64,000 nt of DNA, taken from Tachypleus tridentatus (lineage: Eukaryota; Arthropoda; Merostomata; Xiphosura; Limulidae). The DNA lies in assembly GCF_004210375.1 (NCBI RefSeq), contig NC_134834.1, positions 144,431,009-144,495,008 of the forward strand, given 5' to 3'. A program made the position numbers and the translations under genes. The notes beneath the pieces were generated by a model, which was given only the letters and a program-made list of their open reading frames with translations, did no database searches and had not been told where the DNA came from. Below are positions 46,731 through 60,234 of this stretch, in pieces. How positions within the stretch are numbered: position 1 is the stretch's first letter; every line of letters begins with the position of its first letter.

Positions 46731-48489
46731 CCATGTTCATCTCTGGAAGCAATGCACCTTTTTTCTACAACCAGATTGCATTGAACAATAGTAGCTGTAA
46801 AACCAATGTTAATCAAGAGGTTTAATGGGTTCATGTTGATGAGTTTTCGACTCATAAACTGATATTTTTACACATTTCACTACTTATCTCAATTTGGGCA
46901 GATGGCACATTTCAACTAAACTTCGTCTCTTAAGTCTGAACAATTCCTGTTTTCTGAAGTCTGGTTATCTCTTTGCTCCCTTTACCTGTTTATTGTCGTC
47001 TTTTTTATTTTATAATCATCTGTTGATTCATCCCGGTCTCTGATGTAGTATGTTTCTGCTTTTTAAACTTATAGTAATTTCCTTTTCCTGTCATCCTTGA
47101 GGAACAGGTAGTTTTTTTAAATTCCTAAATATATTTGACTGCAGTTTCTGGTAATATAACTTTTAAGTTTCAATTAAATATCTTTCATCCTGTGCTTTAT
47201 TTCTTCAATTCTAAGTAAACAGTTCTCCAATTACATACCTAAGACAACAATATCAGGTCTTGCATTTGTTACTAAGCAACACAGATGAAGAGAGGACTAA
47301 AAAAATTGGCTTTTATGTATCTATATATATTAAATACACATCGAAGATCTTTTTTATACTTTTTCTCGTTGCAGGACAGGGAGTATGTAGCGCATCTTAA
47401 AAGCCAAAGGTGTTGCTACTGGTTGCAGACTGTTGTTGCTTAAATTGAAATTGAAGGTATCTAAAATTATTCTACATATATTACCCTGATGTTTTTCTTT
47501 GCTGCCTAATTAAAGGTAGTTAATTTTCCTGCTTTAAGTCTCCTATTCCCAAACTCGTTGTCGTCCAACCTATGCTATCAATTTATCTATTCCAAATTTG
47601 CCAATCTTCCTTACAACTATAATACTTTAATATAAATATATCCGTACATTTAGAGTTTTCCAAACATCAACCTTCTACTCAGTTTGCTTAACTGACTCCC
47701 AACTCTAGTAATATGGCTCATCGTTACTTTGGAAACTGTTCCACAGGTTCAGTTAGTTCATCTGTTTGTCTGAGTATATCATGGTAATTTTGCAATTAAT
47801 CTTTTGATCATGCAAACTAATTCATTCCTACATCTAGTGCAAGGAAAAACTCACAAAAAGGTCAAAGGTCTGTTTCTATCCTTAAACCACAAAAGGGAAT
47901 ATTTCTATTTTTAAACAGCTCTTCTGATTTATTCCAAAATCATTTGCTTTTATATGCATACAAAAAATTCCTTTGTACGAACAATTAAACTATCAACTTG
48001 CTTTATAATATCTTCTAAAGTAAATTCTAGTCCTAACATTTCTGTGCTTTTAACTACAAGTAACTATAACAGAACAATTAATGAGAGCCCCCACACACAC
48101 ACACTGTGCAAACCTTTTGCTCATCTCGTTCTTTACGAAAAGTAGCCACAAGTTCAAATATATTAGAGTCAGTATACTAATACTAACTGAACCTGACTAT
48201 ATGCCCATACAGTTTACACTTGTAAACAGATTATTCTCATTCTCATCCGCCCTATGTCAAACTTTACTGTAAGGCTATCTGGTCTTACTCCATTGGTTTC
48301 TTGTTTCTAAACTGTTGTTTTTTGTTTTCTGTGTTACTGTTTTTCTGTTACAACGCAACTTTTCCAAAAGCTATTCGAATTTATATTTTAGAACACAAGT
48401 TCTGCAACTGCAGTGTATGTATTGTGTCTTTCTGTGTTTCCTGAAAGTCGCAGTTCTTAAACATAACTCGATTCTAATATATATTACAA
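46731..48489. other. AT-rich sequence without recognised genes
   Basis: The short plus-strand ORFs at 47954-48539 show no domain. A strong splice-acceptor-like tract ends at TCGTTGCAG near 47375, but the following frame closes within about 20 codons. Confidence 0.4.
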
Positions 48490-48612
48490 CCTATATAGGC
48501 CACCATTCGCTTAACGCTAAGTCTGAAGGTTTACATTAAAAACCGGGTTTTAATACCTTTGGTGATCACAGCACAGATAGCTTATTGTATAGCTTTGTTC
48601 TTAACAACCATC
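48490..48612 (+). mobile_element. Val-like SINE, plus orientation
   Basis: CGCTTAACGCTAAGTCTG, AAAAACCGGGTTTTAATACC and CACAGCACAGATAGC followed by TTATTGTATAGCTTTGTTC match the second SINE family. Confidence 0.65.
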
Positions 48613-48819
48613 AAACCAGCTGCAACTTATTAAATGTTTTTACTGCACTTTTCTCTTAATTATCATACCTCTAAATATAATGAAGTTAACTAGACTGTAT
48701 TTTTTTATTTCATTTTTATCCATTAAATACTTGTTGCGAGTGAAAGTATACTGATTAAAGAAAACATTTTAATATCAATGTCTGAAGCTGATTTCTATCT
48801 ACGTTAAAATATGTACAGA

Positions 48820-49760
48820 CAAGTATCACCTCATTACTTGTCGAACGAGCCTTACACTGTTTAAAGAGAGAAACCAGAACAAGACAACCCTGTAACAGTC
48901 CACTTTTTCACCTTAACAGAATACTGCATAAACAACACTTACTTTACCAATGATGATTACTTTGTAAACAAAATAATGGACTAGCGACTTCCTTTTTCGC
49001 TTCTATTTAGTGACGTCTACATGTCTGTACTACAAGAAATTGGGATTAAATTCACAAACGCACACATCGAGAAACATGATATCCGATTAAGACACTTTTA
49101 CTATATTTTTAGTATACAGCGAGATAAAAATAAAAGAATCAAATGACCACCAGTATATAGCAGGATACTTCATGCCGTCACATATAAGAACTAATTACCA
49201 TCTATAACAGAAAATACCTTTTTCACCAACGTAAATCCTGCTACTCAGTTTTGCTTTCACAAAGAACTTAGAAGCTGAAACGAACTACTTAAAAAAATTA
49301 GTTTTCTAGACGTTTAATCCCCAACACCTCAGATGGAGCTTTCATTAAACAATAAACCGTAAAAAATTAGTTTTTCCGCAACAACATTAAGCCTAACTAA
49401 TGTCTTTCATCACCTTTTATACCAGAAATTGCTAATGAAATTAAAAGTAAATTTAATAACTTGAGCATTGACGTAAAAACTGCTGCACTCAAACTTTTAT
49501 GTAAAATAAATTCTTTACTATCTAACCCGACAAAAAACTTTTACTGAAGGAACAAAAACAAGATATATATAGTATCCCATGCGAATGAGAGAAAAAATAT
49601 ATTGGACAAACGTCACTTCGCTTGGAAATAAGACACCAAAAACACCAAGGCCACATGCATAAAAGTTAGTTATTAAAAAATATAATGCAGTCCGGAATAA
49701 TAGAAAAAAAAGAAAAGAAGTTTCATGATTGCAAATAGAATGTGAAACATTTCACATGAT
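48820..49760 (+). pseudogene. Penelope-like retroelement relic
   Basis: Plus-strand frames give FTNDDYFVNKIMD, a stop, then LLFSDVYMSVLQEIGIKFTN at 48998-49057. This matches the reverse transcriptase block that normally reads DGLAMGSP followed by an LxADIYM helix, with the MGSP part damaged. About 500 bases on, QDIYSIPCE, a stop, then KKYIGQTSLRLEIRHQKHQG near 49560-49650 matches the GIY-YIG endonuclease start. The segment between is too decayed to read. It is a different copy from that at 39.9 kb. Confidence 0.75.
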
Positions 49761-52700
49761 ATATAACAACAGGAAAGAAATGTTCCACACTCGTTCCACA
49801 TTCTTAAAATAATTTATAATGTTTTATATTTGTTTTGCGAAGAGAAATACCATTTATCAGATTTATATGATATTACGATAATAAACTGCCAGAAAACATA
49901 CTGATGAATAAATAATTTTATTTAAAATTGATTTAAAAATTTAAATGGTTAAAAAGACATCGAGATACAGCTTTTTCCTTGCACTAAAAAATTCAAATAT
50001 TTTGTCAAATCCAAAGGTATACGATAATTTTATGTACATAAAAAATAAAACGCTTTGATAAAAAAAATGAAATCACGTTTTCTTTATATTTAGAATGAGA
50101 TACGGAGTTGCGGAATGATATTATTGCGAGAGTGTGAGTTGTAGTATTTGTGTTGTGATGTTGTAGCACGTAGTATACCAGGTATTTAAATCTTGAGTCA
50201 TCTTGGAACTTTGTGAAATATATAAATTACATTACTTATTAGTATAATTTTCCCCAGATATTCAAGTACATAGAAACTACATTTTATATTTTCAAAGACG
50301 TCTATTCCCTATGTTGCTAGTGTTACAATTTCGTAGGAAACCCTTCATGCAGTCGTTTTGGAGGACTTTGCAATGAGCTTACAGAAAGGAAAATATCAAC
50401 TTGTAGCACCTAATATTCAACATCAACAAAGAGGAACTCACAAGTATCTTTTTGCCATTTTTTGAAGTAAATATAAGTTGAAAAATATACATGAATTAGG
50501 ATAAAGTATGTATTGTAAACTAATATATAAACATGAAATGGTTATTTTTTTTTTTTTTTACTGTAGCGCTAAGTGTTACCGTTCGTATTAGGCTTAACAT
50601 GTGGCTGCGGTTTGTGGCATGGCCAATAGAAAGATGATTTTGGTTCGTGTGATTGTTAAGCCTAATGTATTACAAATAAAATTGTGTGTAACGAAAATGT
50701 ACTTGCTTTATGTCGAAGTTAAGATTTAGATACAAAACTAAACTAGTTTCATTTTGTATTAGAATATTGTAACGGAGAATTACCAGTAATAGGCCTTAAC
50801 TTGATATTTATCTTTTACAATTTACAAGTGCGTTCGTTTCACCGTAGTGACGTATCGGTGTTTTACTTCTCTACGTTGATTTGGATTGCAATTTCAGAAA
50901 GTATTGATTTATATATATATATAAACTCATTTTTCTTGCAGTTCTGCTCCTGGTCAATTGCTTTGATAGAACCTTTCCTTTTAGTTCTAAACCATTTTAT
51001 GGTATAATTTGCTATGAACAGTGTTGTAAACTAGATAAACAAGCTCTACTGTCATTACTTAAGGAAAATATGTGTTCCAGTTTTATTTTTTTTAAGCAAC
51101 TTAGCCTGTTCATACGATTTATTAAAATTTGAATAAGAACTTTTATGAAGAGGTAGGGTTATTATACTAACAAAAACATTTTGGAATAAACTTTGCATCA
51201 AAAATAAACTGTGTAAACATGATATTTTTAAATTCAGAAAATTCTATAGTATGAAGTCTGCCTTTTCTGAAGAAGAAAATCTGTAATAAACCACTAATAG
51301 AAGCATCATGTTCTCTGTGAACTGGTCTTAATGGTAGGACCAATGAGCAATGTATGAAGTAGGTAGTTGGAGAAACTGGCTTACCCAAAGTAAAACGGAC
51401 TATTTACATAGTTGAAGATTTGAACTATTCAAATTTAAATAAAAGTTAATGTAACTTGTATGTTTGGAGATGTATGAAAACTTTCATATATGGAACTTTG
51501 GGATTGATATTGGTTGTAAACAAAATTAGTTAGAATCTTTGTCATTATTTTCTGTTTATTATAAATGTGCATACTACACTATATTAATATAAAACTATTT
51601 TGTAATTTCTTCTTTTAACTTTGTTTTCTTGTTAATAATAAATAGGAAAAGATGAGGGAATCCTTAATAGCTGTGCATATGTTCTTTTAGGCAGGATTAA
51701 ATTCATCTGTGAGATTTTTTTTCCTTTGGATTAACTATAATTTTATGTATTGACAATGTCAAATGAGGGTCTGTGTATACCCAATTTAGAGTTTGTTGTT
51801 CACCATGATCTCTGCCAATTAACCCTAAAATTGAAGCTCTTTTAGACAAGATTAATCTGTGACACCTTGGGTGTGATCAAATACATCATTTGAAAGTGTT
51901 TAACCTCCTGAGTCCAAAACTGTAATTAGACCTCAAATTTGTCAAGAGATGGAAATAGGAGCTTAAAGTTTGTACTTGAAAAACAACCATTTTATGAGCT
52001 ACTGTTGTAGATAATTAGTTTTGATTTGTGGTTTTGCTTCTCTTATTTCCACAGTGTAACAAACTACTGGTAACTTTCTAATTGTTCAATACAGTTAAGA
52101 TAATTTTGTTTTTTTTTAATTCACACTTAATAGCCTCAGTAAGAACAGATATGTTTGTTTCAGACCACTTTATGATCTGGTACATCAAAAGTAAAAAAAA
52201 CAACTTGAATTTCAAAAAATGCATTAAATGTAGGGATGGCTAATATAAATTCCACCTTCTGTATGCAATTGCTATAATGCAAAGTATTACATCTTTGGAT
52301 GTGCTCTTTTGGACTTTTAATTTACATATGAACTTTAAAGGCAATCCATTAATAAATATCTGAATTATAACATCTACAGTTTTGGGGTTTCTTCCTTTTT
52401 TTTCTTTTCTTTACATTAAAATGTTTGGAAAATTAAATTTTTATATTTGGAACAGTTAGATTTTTTTAACTTAGTTAAAAATTTAATTTAGTAAAATTAT
52501 AAGCCACATGTGCATAGTTATTGAATAAAAACTGTTCAAATTTGACAAACGTTTGCACATGCCTATGAAAAATGTCATGTGATCTGCCAGTCTATTTTTA
52601 ATGAAGTTTCACCTGAGAGTAAAAGTGGACTTGGTTTTTAGTTTGTCATTTGGATTAAAGGCAGCTGATTTGGAGCAGCAAAAATATAAAGTAAAAGGAT

Positions 52701-54599
52701 GTACTAATACATAAGTATTGGTTAGATTTGGAGTTTTTGGCTCCAGGTTTCAAAACAAGTATCTGGGAAGATTGTTGTTCATTATCAACTTTTAAATTTT
52801 TTGAAGTTATCATAATTAAAGTGTTTAGCATCACGTGATATTAGCTTAATCAATTAGCATAAATAATGATGCTTAATATGACAGTACCAACTACATGCAA
52901 GTAATGACAAGAAACTTGAATTTCATGGGGTTACAATAAAGAAAGCTATTAACATTGTTTTTAATCAAAAATACCTCTGGTGTCAAAAAAAGCTGCAGCT
53001 AGGATAGGATTGTGTGTTCAACTTAAAGTAATGAAATCAAAATTAGTAGCCAAACTGGTAGGATTTTTATAGCAACATTCATTAGTTGTGCACTCAGTCC
53101 TGTTTTGACCACATTTTTCTTACATCTAATACTTTTTTTTAATTATATAATAAGTCTTGTATATATATTTAAAAAAAAAAAAAAACAGGCAAGCCAGGAA
53201 ATATGCTTTTATCCACTTTGCCTTATGTCATCAGTTTGGTATCTTCATGCTAGTGGTATTAATTTTGACCTGTAAGAAGTAAGAATTATAAAATTACAAT
53301 TATCAGAATGAACTGCTTCATCAGGTATCTTCACTGTTCAAATACCAGAAAACATTATCAGGGATCTTCAACTTGCCTTTTAGTATTCATATTGCAATAT
53401 TTAGAGTATTGCATGATAATGGTGCAAGTATAATTAGTATGGAAGTAGTGGAATATTTGCTTTTGAAAATTCTCATATTTTCTAATGTCAGTTTTAAATG
53501 TTTAACAAACATGTTTAGGGGGAATTTATTTTACAAAGTTGATTTAGTTTTTAATCTATCTCAGATTTGTGATAAATTTATATAATTTGTTATGAATTAA
53601 CATGTTCAAAAAATTTGTCTCTAGTATCATAGAATCTTTTAGTTATGTACCCCACAAAAGAAAAGATTAAGTAGATAAAAACATTTATTTTAAACTAATG
53701 GGTAAAATGATAAGAAAATATGTAATTTTTTGGTTAAGAAGTTGTATTCTGTAGGGATCTTGCATGTGTTAAAGTTTGCCAACTCCAGGGTGCAATGAGG
53801 CCGAATAGTGGCATGGATGTAGAAAGCATTGATTTCTTTGGGAAAATATGCATCATACATTTGTGATATACTTGTATAATATAATTTTAGTAAAACATTT
53901 AAATGTCCAATGAATATCAAAATATTAATTTGAAATTAGTGTAATCTTACAAAAACGTTTATTTGAAGAGCAGCTTGTGACATGTTGGTAATTAAATTAT
54001 TGATTATGCAGATTACATGGCTAAGTTACTATGTAGTGATGCTTTTAGGAATCAGCATTTCATTTTTTCTGATTCAAAGTGAATGTTTGTGATAAGTTTC
54101 AATCAACTATGGATAAAGAAATTTTCTGTAGTATATTTGCATTGGATAAAACATGAACCTGCTTTATGAAATAGATATTAAGTAAAAAGCTAGTTTTAAT
54201 ACATACTTAATGGGAATTTTTTAAAAACAGTTTGTTTGCTTATTACTACATGTACAGGTTTGTTACCAGTTTAAGTGAAGTTGCAGGTTTTGAACCCAAA
54301 AAGTACAAATATTTACTTGAAACCAGTAAATCTATTATTTATATAAAACTGCTCTTTATATCTGTATTTCATGTAGTATTTGGTGAGTGAGCCTTTAATG
54401 TTAGAAAAAATTTAATATTATTAATTTTTAATGTAAATTTTAAATTATTTAATAAGACTTGTTAAATTAAGAGAACCTTGACCTGTTTAGGTTCTGATTG
54501 GTGAAGATGGGATACTTATTAATATCAATCTATTAGCATTAATTTCAAATATTAGTTAATCTTTATTTGTGAAATGCTAAGAGAAGCTCATTAAATGTG

Positions 54600-54602
<3 letters not shown>
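49761..54602. other. AT-rich sequence with no recognised gene
   Basis: This long stretch has no SINE and no protein-like ORF above background. A 41-codon stretch after GAAACCC at 50338 (ETLHAVVLEDFAMSLQKGKY and onward) has an acceptor-like GTAG before it and could be an exon of an unknown gene; evidence is weak. Confidence 0.35.

Positions 54603-54640
<38 letters not shown>
54603..54640. repeat. (AC)19 microsatellite
   Basis: An uninterrupted AC run of 38 bases. Confidence 0.98.
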
Positions 54641-54644
<4 letters not shown>

Positions 54645-56990
54645 ACAATTGTGATTTTGAATTTGGTTTAATGTTTCAACCACAAGATATATTGACTGAG
54701 ACTTCTGCTACCCTAGAACTTATGTTTTTGTTACTATAGTGATAAGTGTCTTATTTCTACATTATTATTGTATAGATAAGCATACATAATCTTTGTTGGT
54801 GAATTCTTAATTACTTCAAAGTGAAAAATTCTTAATTCAAAAAAGATATTTAAACCAGTTCTTTCCTTGAAACAAGTTTAGTAGCTGGCTGTGAGAAGGT
54901 AGTGTGTATATTTGTATAATTCTATACATAATTGGTATATCAGGTACACTGTTACTCACACAAAGCTTGATTTTAAAATTTTAAACTGAATTTTTACATT
55001 CTAGAAGTAAGTTTCCTTGTTTGTCAATTGTGACCCATTTGTTTTAAAATAGCACAATTGATAATGTATCTGGACTTTTTATACATGAGAAATTGAGTAT
55101 GCCTACCTGTTGCAAAACATTTTCATGAGAAGCAGAGTGTGTGTAATATTTTGTAAGTTTGTACTAAGGTTTGTGGTATTTGATTTGGTATTTCCAATAC
55201 AATAAAAAAAAAGTCAGTGTATATGTCTTGCTTCTCTGTAGCTTGGAAAGGGTTAAAGAAATGATTGCAAGGTTTTTCAAAACTGTCATTGCAGGGATTT
55301 TGGTTTATAGTTATTTGGCCTTAAAGAGAAACTTGGGCAAATATAAATGGGGGGGGTGTTCATAAATTCCTTTTTTCTTTGTTCTGCTTGCAATTTGAAT
55401 GTTTTGGTGGGCTTAAGTATTAAGAACTAGCATGTGAGAGGATAAACTTAACTTGGAGCGAGCAAGCAAGCAAAAGTGCAAAAACCAACAGTGGACAGCA
55501 CAAAATCAACGTTTGTGTGGATTTAAGGTCCTTCAGAGTGGTGGAAGAATAGTGGGATTGAAACTGAAGGATTGAGAAAACCCAATTTCACTAATACTAA
55601 TCATGCCAGCGATGATGAGTCCTGCGTTGAAGCTTCGGTTTGAGTTGTCTGGGGAGAAATTAAGGATTGACTTGTGAGGTTGGAGTCCAAGTTGTTAACA
55701 CAGAGGAACTGAGGGGATATGATGATGATCTGGGTGTTGGATCTGTGGGTTGAAACTAGTTGGTTTGGCCGAAAGAGATCGTTTACAGCATGGTGATTCA
55801 GCCAAAAAATGAAAGAGGTTGTATGTTATTCTGTAGTTTAGGATAGATTCGACTGTTCTTGAAGTGTTAAATATTTTCATGAAATATGTTGGTAGTCCCG
55901 TGGTTTTGTGGATAAAGTGAATGATATGGAGCTGAGTTATATTGGTGGATTCCACTGAAAGCCGTAAGTCTCTGGAAGGGATAGATGGGGTAAATGTCCC
56001 TTGGGAAAACTGAGAAAAGACAGCTTGATCTGGGGGGGAGTAGTGCATGTGTTTGGTGGGACGAAATTCCACAGACTGTTTTTTCGTTGAAGTCTGAGCT
56101 TTTAAATAGCTGTCTTTAAGTAGCGGATTTTATCTATGTTCCAGATCCTTAGAAAACTGGGAAATATTAGAGTTGACCCAAATCAGGTTATAAATGTCAC
56201 TTGTATTATTATTATTATGCAAGAACGTGTGGAGTTTTTATATTTGAAACAATCTTCAAGTGATTCATTGTTCAGAATTTCAACAACTTTCGCTGTCATT
56301 GAAACCACTCATTTAAATGTATACATGAACATGCTCATAATTTTAAAGATATTTCACAGTGCATAGTTTAAAAATTAAACTTTGATTGTGTTTCTTATCA
56401 GAATTTTTTTAACTTTTCAATAAGCATCTGTGTGTCAAGAATTAAACTCGCGTAACCACACTTGTGTTTGAGTCTGGATATTTACGTTTCGTTGTACGAG
56501 AAAAGGCCTGGTGATAGCCGCTGGCGCTGTAGTTCTAATGTTTGCAGCAGTTATTAACTTGCATGATTAGCAAGCACTCCCCCCCTCTAAGTCTCCTTTC
56601 ATGTCACGACTGTATTTGAGTTATGTAAATTTTTACCTTGTGGAACATGCCATTTGATGCTTCCGTTATTTTACACTAGTGGCCAAAATTAAAATACTGT
56701 TTCCCGCTACTTGACCGTCTCCTTAAATACCGCAATTTTAATTTATAATAAAATCATGTTATCTCTAAATTAAAATATTTGCAGATAAATTTAACAGAAA
56801 TAATTATCTACCGATATACTTAACTACCAAAACCGGAGTAAAGTATACCGGAAATAGCTATTGTTTTTTTAATGTTCATATAGACCAACAGCTGCAGTAG
56901 ACATATTTTTAAAGATATTTTTCATCAATTAATAACTTATTAATAGCCCTACCACACCCCTTCATACACACGCACATTTTGGATGGTTTT
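54641..56990. other. Sequence with one unrecognised minus-strand ORF
   Basis: The minus-strand opening at 56072-55695 (125 codons, Pro-, His- and Ser-rich) lies in a purine-rich plus-strand stretch. That composition alone lowers the chance of stops on the minus strand. I do not recognise the product and would not call it a gene. The rest shows nothing supportable. Confidence 0.35.
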
Positions 56991-56999
56991 CATTTACGT

Positions 57000-57534
57000 C
57001 GGGCTCGGCATGGCCGGGTAGTTATCGCGCTCGTTTCATAATGTGAAGGTCGCGGGTTCTAATCCCTGTCACACCAAACATGCTCGCCCTTTCAACTATG
57101 GGGCGTTATATGCAACGGTCAGTTCTACTATTCGTTAGTAAGAGAAACATTTGGCCTTGGGTAGTTACGATTGGCTGCCTTCCCTCTAGTCTTACACTGC
57201 TAAATAGGGACGGCTAGCGCAGTTAACCCTCGGGTAGCTTTGCACGAAGTTCATGTTTGTTTGTTTGTTTTGGAATTTCGCACAAAGCTACACGAAGGCT
57301 ATCTGTGCTAGCCGTCCCTAATTTAGCAGTGTAAGACTAAAGGGAAGGCAGCTAGTCATCACCACCCACCGCCAACTCTTGGGCTACTCTTTTACCAACA
57401 AATAGTGGGATTGACCGTTACATTATAACGCCCACACGGCTGGGAGGGCGAGCATGTTTGGCGCGACCCTCGGATTGCGAAGCGCACGCCTTAACGCGCT
57501 AGGCCATGCCAGGCCACCCGAAGTTCAAGAAACA
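57000..57534 (+). mobile_element. Thr-like SINE, interrupted by a second SINE
   Basis: The plus-orientation copy starts TCGGGCTCGGCATGGCCGG, runs to its tail at 57253 and resumes for a few bases after the nested copy. Flanks CATTTACGT (56991-56999) and CATTTATGT (57535-57543) form a 9-bp target duplication with one mismatch. The head is diverged (GGTTCTAATCCC B box). Confidence 0.85.
57254..57518 (-). mobile_element. Thr-like SINE nested in another SINE
   Basis: The minus-orientation copy is inserted in the tail of the 57000 copy, so the two lie tail to tail. A perfect 9-bp duplication, CGAAGTTCA, at 57245-57253 and 57519-57527 fixes the boundaries. About 15 bases of the head between GGCGCGA and CCCTCGG are missing. 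Confidence 0.95.
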
Positions 57535-57543
57535 CATTTATGT

Positions 57544-58300
57544 ACTTATAATTAAGCATCTTCGGTTTTTAACTTTCAGTAAAATGGGATATTCTTATGA
57601 TGCTATAAAGCAAGGACGAAAGTAATGATTTAGTTCCCCGTAGAAGAATATAATAGTATATTTGTGTATTTTAACGTATCAAATTAAATCTTTGCTCTGA
57701 TATATTCCTAAAATGCTAAGCAACTTTGCAGATGTCGTGTTCTGCTTGTTTATATATCCCAATTGTTAGTGTTTTCGTCCTGTGGACGTATGTACGGTAT
57801 GAAAACCATGTTCCAAGTGTCATTGACCCGAGTAAAACTTCTATCCTGCTTATTTACAAATAAGGTGGAAATGAATAACACATTTTAAAAACGCGGACGA
57901 CCCTTGTCGTGTGAACCTTGAAGGTTTATTTGATCATAAGCAATAAAAAGTTGGATCGCGTCAGAGTTGACATAAAATTTGATAAATTCTGGCAGTTGGT
58001 TTGTAATTTGAAGATGATTGTTTATTTTAATACTAGAAGTTCAGTTTAAAGTAAAATTATGTAAATTGTAGGCTTTTAGTTTGTTATTGTTATGGATTCT
58101 AAGTGTTCTGATGGTAAGAGCCTCATTTCATGAATTTTATAATTTCCTAACTTTAAATGTTAGAAGTGTTGTCTTCGATGTCTTGTTTTGAAAACGATGG
58201 TAATATTAAGCGTTGTAATTCAACGCTATTAAATGGTAATTATTTGACACAACTTGTTATAAAAAAAAAAAAAAAAAAATCGAGACTCCAACGAGAATTG
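57544..58300. other. Intergenic sequence
   Basis: A short ATG reading frame at 58092 leads to a GTAAGAG donor-like site at 58114 (MDSKCSD), conceivable as a first coding exon on the plus strand but unsupported. A 19-base A-run lies at 58261-58279 just before the next SINE. Confidence 0.35.
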
Positions 58301-58543
58301 GGCAGGTGGTTACGGGCGCCTCACTCGCAATCTGAAGGTTGCATGTTCGAAGTCCCTATTCCACCAATCATGATTGCTTTTTCAGCCGTGGGGGCTTTAT
58401 AAATTTCGGTTAATCCCCACTATTTGTTGGTATGAGTAGTCCAAGAGCTTGCTATGAGTGGTTATTTGCACAACTAAATTATGGATGGCTAGCACAGATA
58501 GCCCTCGTGTAACTTCGCACCTTTTGTACGAAATTCAAAAAAG
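58301..58543 (+). mobile_element. Thr-like SINE, diverged
   Basis: The plus-orientation head (GGCAGGTGGTTACGGGCGCC, B box GTTCGAAGTCCC), body (TTTTTCAGCCGTGGGGGC, GGCTAGCACAGATAGCCC) and tail (ACGAAATTCAAAAAAG) are recognisable, with deletions in the body. Confidence 0.85.
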
Positions 58544-60234
58544 TGTTTTGTCACCACTTGCGAAGAAGTAGTTGATTGATTCCAAGGACCCTAAGATAAC
58601 GACCGCAGCTGAACTAAACATTTTGGTGATACGTCGGCCCAGCTGTAATGTTTAATATTAAATGTAGGCTGCCATTTAATGTCTAAGTTACTTGGCTTTA
58701 TATACAGGACAGCTTAAATGTTATTGTTGCTTGTTATCCGTATTATTCCAGACATCAGATTACAAACTCCCTATACAACTATTTGTGTTCATCGAATACA
58801 GTTACATAAATTTTAACCCTCACACCCTAGTTTAGAATATAAAACAATTCTAAACGTTTCTCACGTTAGGCATTCTTCTGATCCTGACCTGGACCTGTAA
58901 CAACACGAGGTTTAGGGTTTGACTTTTAAAACATAAACAAACTGCTCGTGTATATCTACACAGGTACGTGCGTTAAAGTTAGTACTTGTAATATTAACTC
59001 AGCATTTATCACACCTAATTTGATTTCAGTGGTGTAGAAAGGAGTTAACTAAGTTAGGATGCCTAGTTAAATACAAAGTAGTTATATAAATCGAATATAT
59101 ATAGGGTTCTAACATCACGTGGGTTCTGATTACTGTTCTAAAGACTTCAAATATCCATATTACGAGCTCCCTTTTAATTGACAACGTCTTAAAACACGAT
59201 AGTCCCATTGGTGCTTTTAAAAATAACGAATAACTACGTAACTTGCATTACTTTACTTTATGCAATATTAATATTTTATTTTGGTTAAAAATCACTGTAT
59301 GTACTGTATGTGCATGGTTATGTACAAGCTTGTTGACTTTAAAGGCGTTTAGTAAAAGCAGTATTAATGTTTTGAATATGCACATTCACGTTTAAAGTCA
59401 CAAAGAGACAGGAAGTTCAACTTAGTTTGAGAACATAGCATTACCATGAGAACTAATTACATAGCTTGTAATAATACAGCTTTTGAGAATCGCCGGAAAA
59501 GGGCTGGTAATTGACTTGTCCGTTTGTATTAACAGGAAAATTTTGTATCTCGGTGATTAAGGTGTACTTGCAGGTACTTCGTATCATCCACCTGGTTTAA
59601 ATAGACTTGTCCAAGTGTTTCAATACTCATCACTTCGAGTTTGACTGAAGGATTGGTTCACACTGTGAAACTGTGAAGTGTAACTGCTGCTTTTTGTGAT
59701 TAGTTAAGCATGACCACATTGTCCTATATCTGTTGTTTGATGCAGTATTTTCGAGGAAGCTTCTCAAGGTATGACGTGACTGGTGAATAAGGGGTGTTTT
59801 CTTAATATTTTTACTGGTTTTATTCCATAATTTTGAACGCTTTAAGGTATTGTTCAGAAATGTATTGTGTGTACAGTAATGTTCAAACTCATTTAATGCG
59901 ATTATTAGAATGTTTTAAATGTAAATCCATCATTAGGAATATATTAATAGGTGAGTGGTACTTATCACAGTTTAGTGTGGTTCTCTTGCAATTACATATC
60001 GTTAGTTTCAACTGTAAGCTTTGTGTAGTACTAAATTTTGTATTAAAGAAGGCCGACATGTGACGTCATCTTCCTATTAATATATATATATACATCCTAC
60101 AGCTTCAGTCTGCAAACAGTATGAAAAAATTATCTCATGACAAAAAGAGACGTTTGTCGTTTTTCTTAATGTGAGCGCATTTTAAACAGTGATTGTAAAA
60201 TTACTATGTTTTGATACGATATTCTTTCTAATAA
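58544..60234. other. AT-rich intergenic sequence
   Basis: No gene, SINE or recognised repeat was found. Confidence 0.4.

Noticed and set aside
47376-47440. Exon after a strong TTTTTCTCGTTGCAG acceptor
   Set aside because: The reading frame closes within about 20 codons in the natural frame and has no family resemblance.
55695-56072. 125-codon minus-strand gene
   Set aside because: The opposite strand is purine-rich, which suppresses stop codons. The product is a low-information Pro/His/Ser mix with no domain.
58092-58113. First coding exon MDSKCSD with a GTAAGAG donor
   Set aside because: Seven codons plus one base is too little evidence, and no following exon was found on the plus strand.
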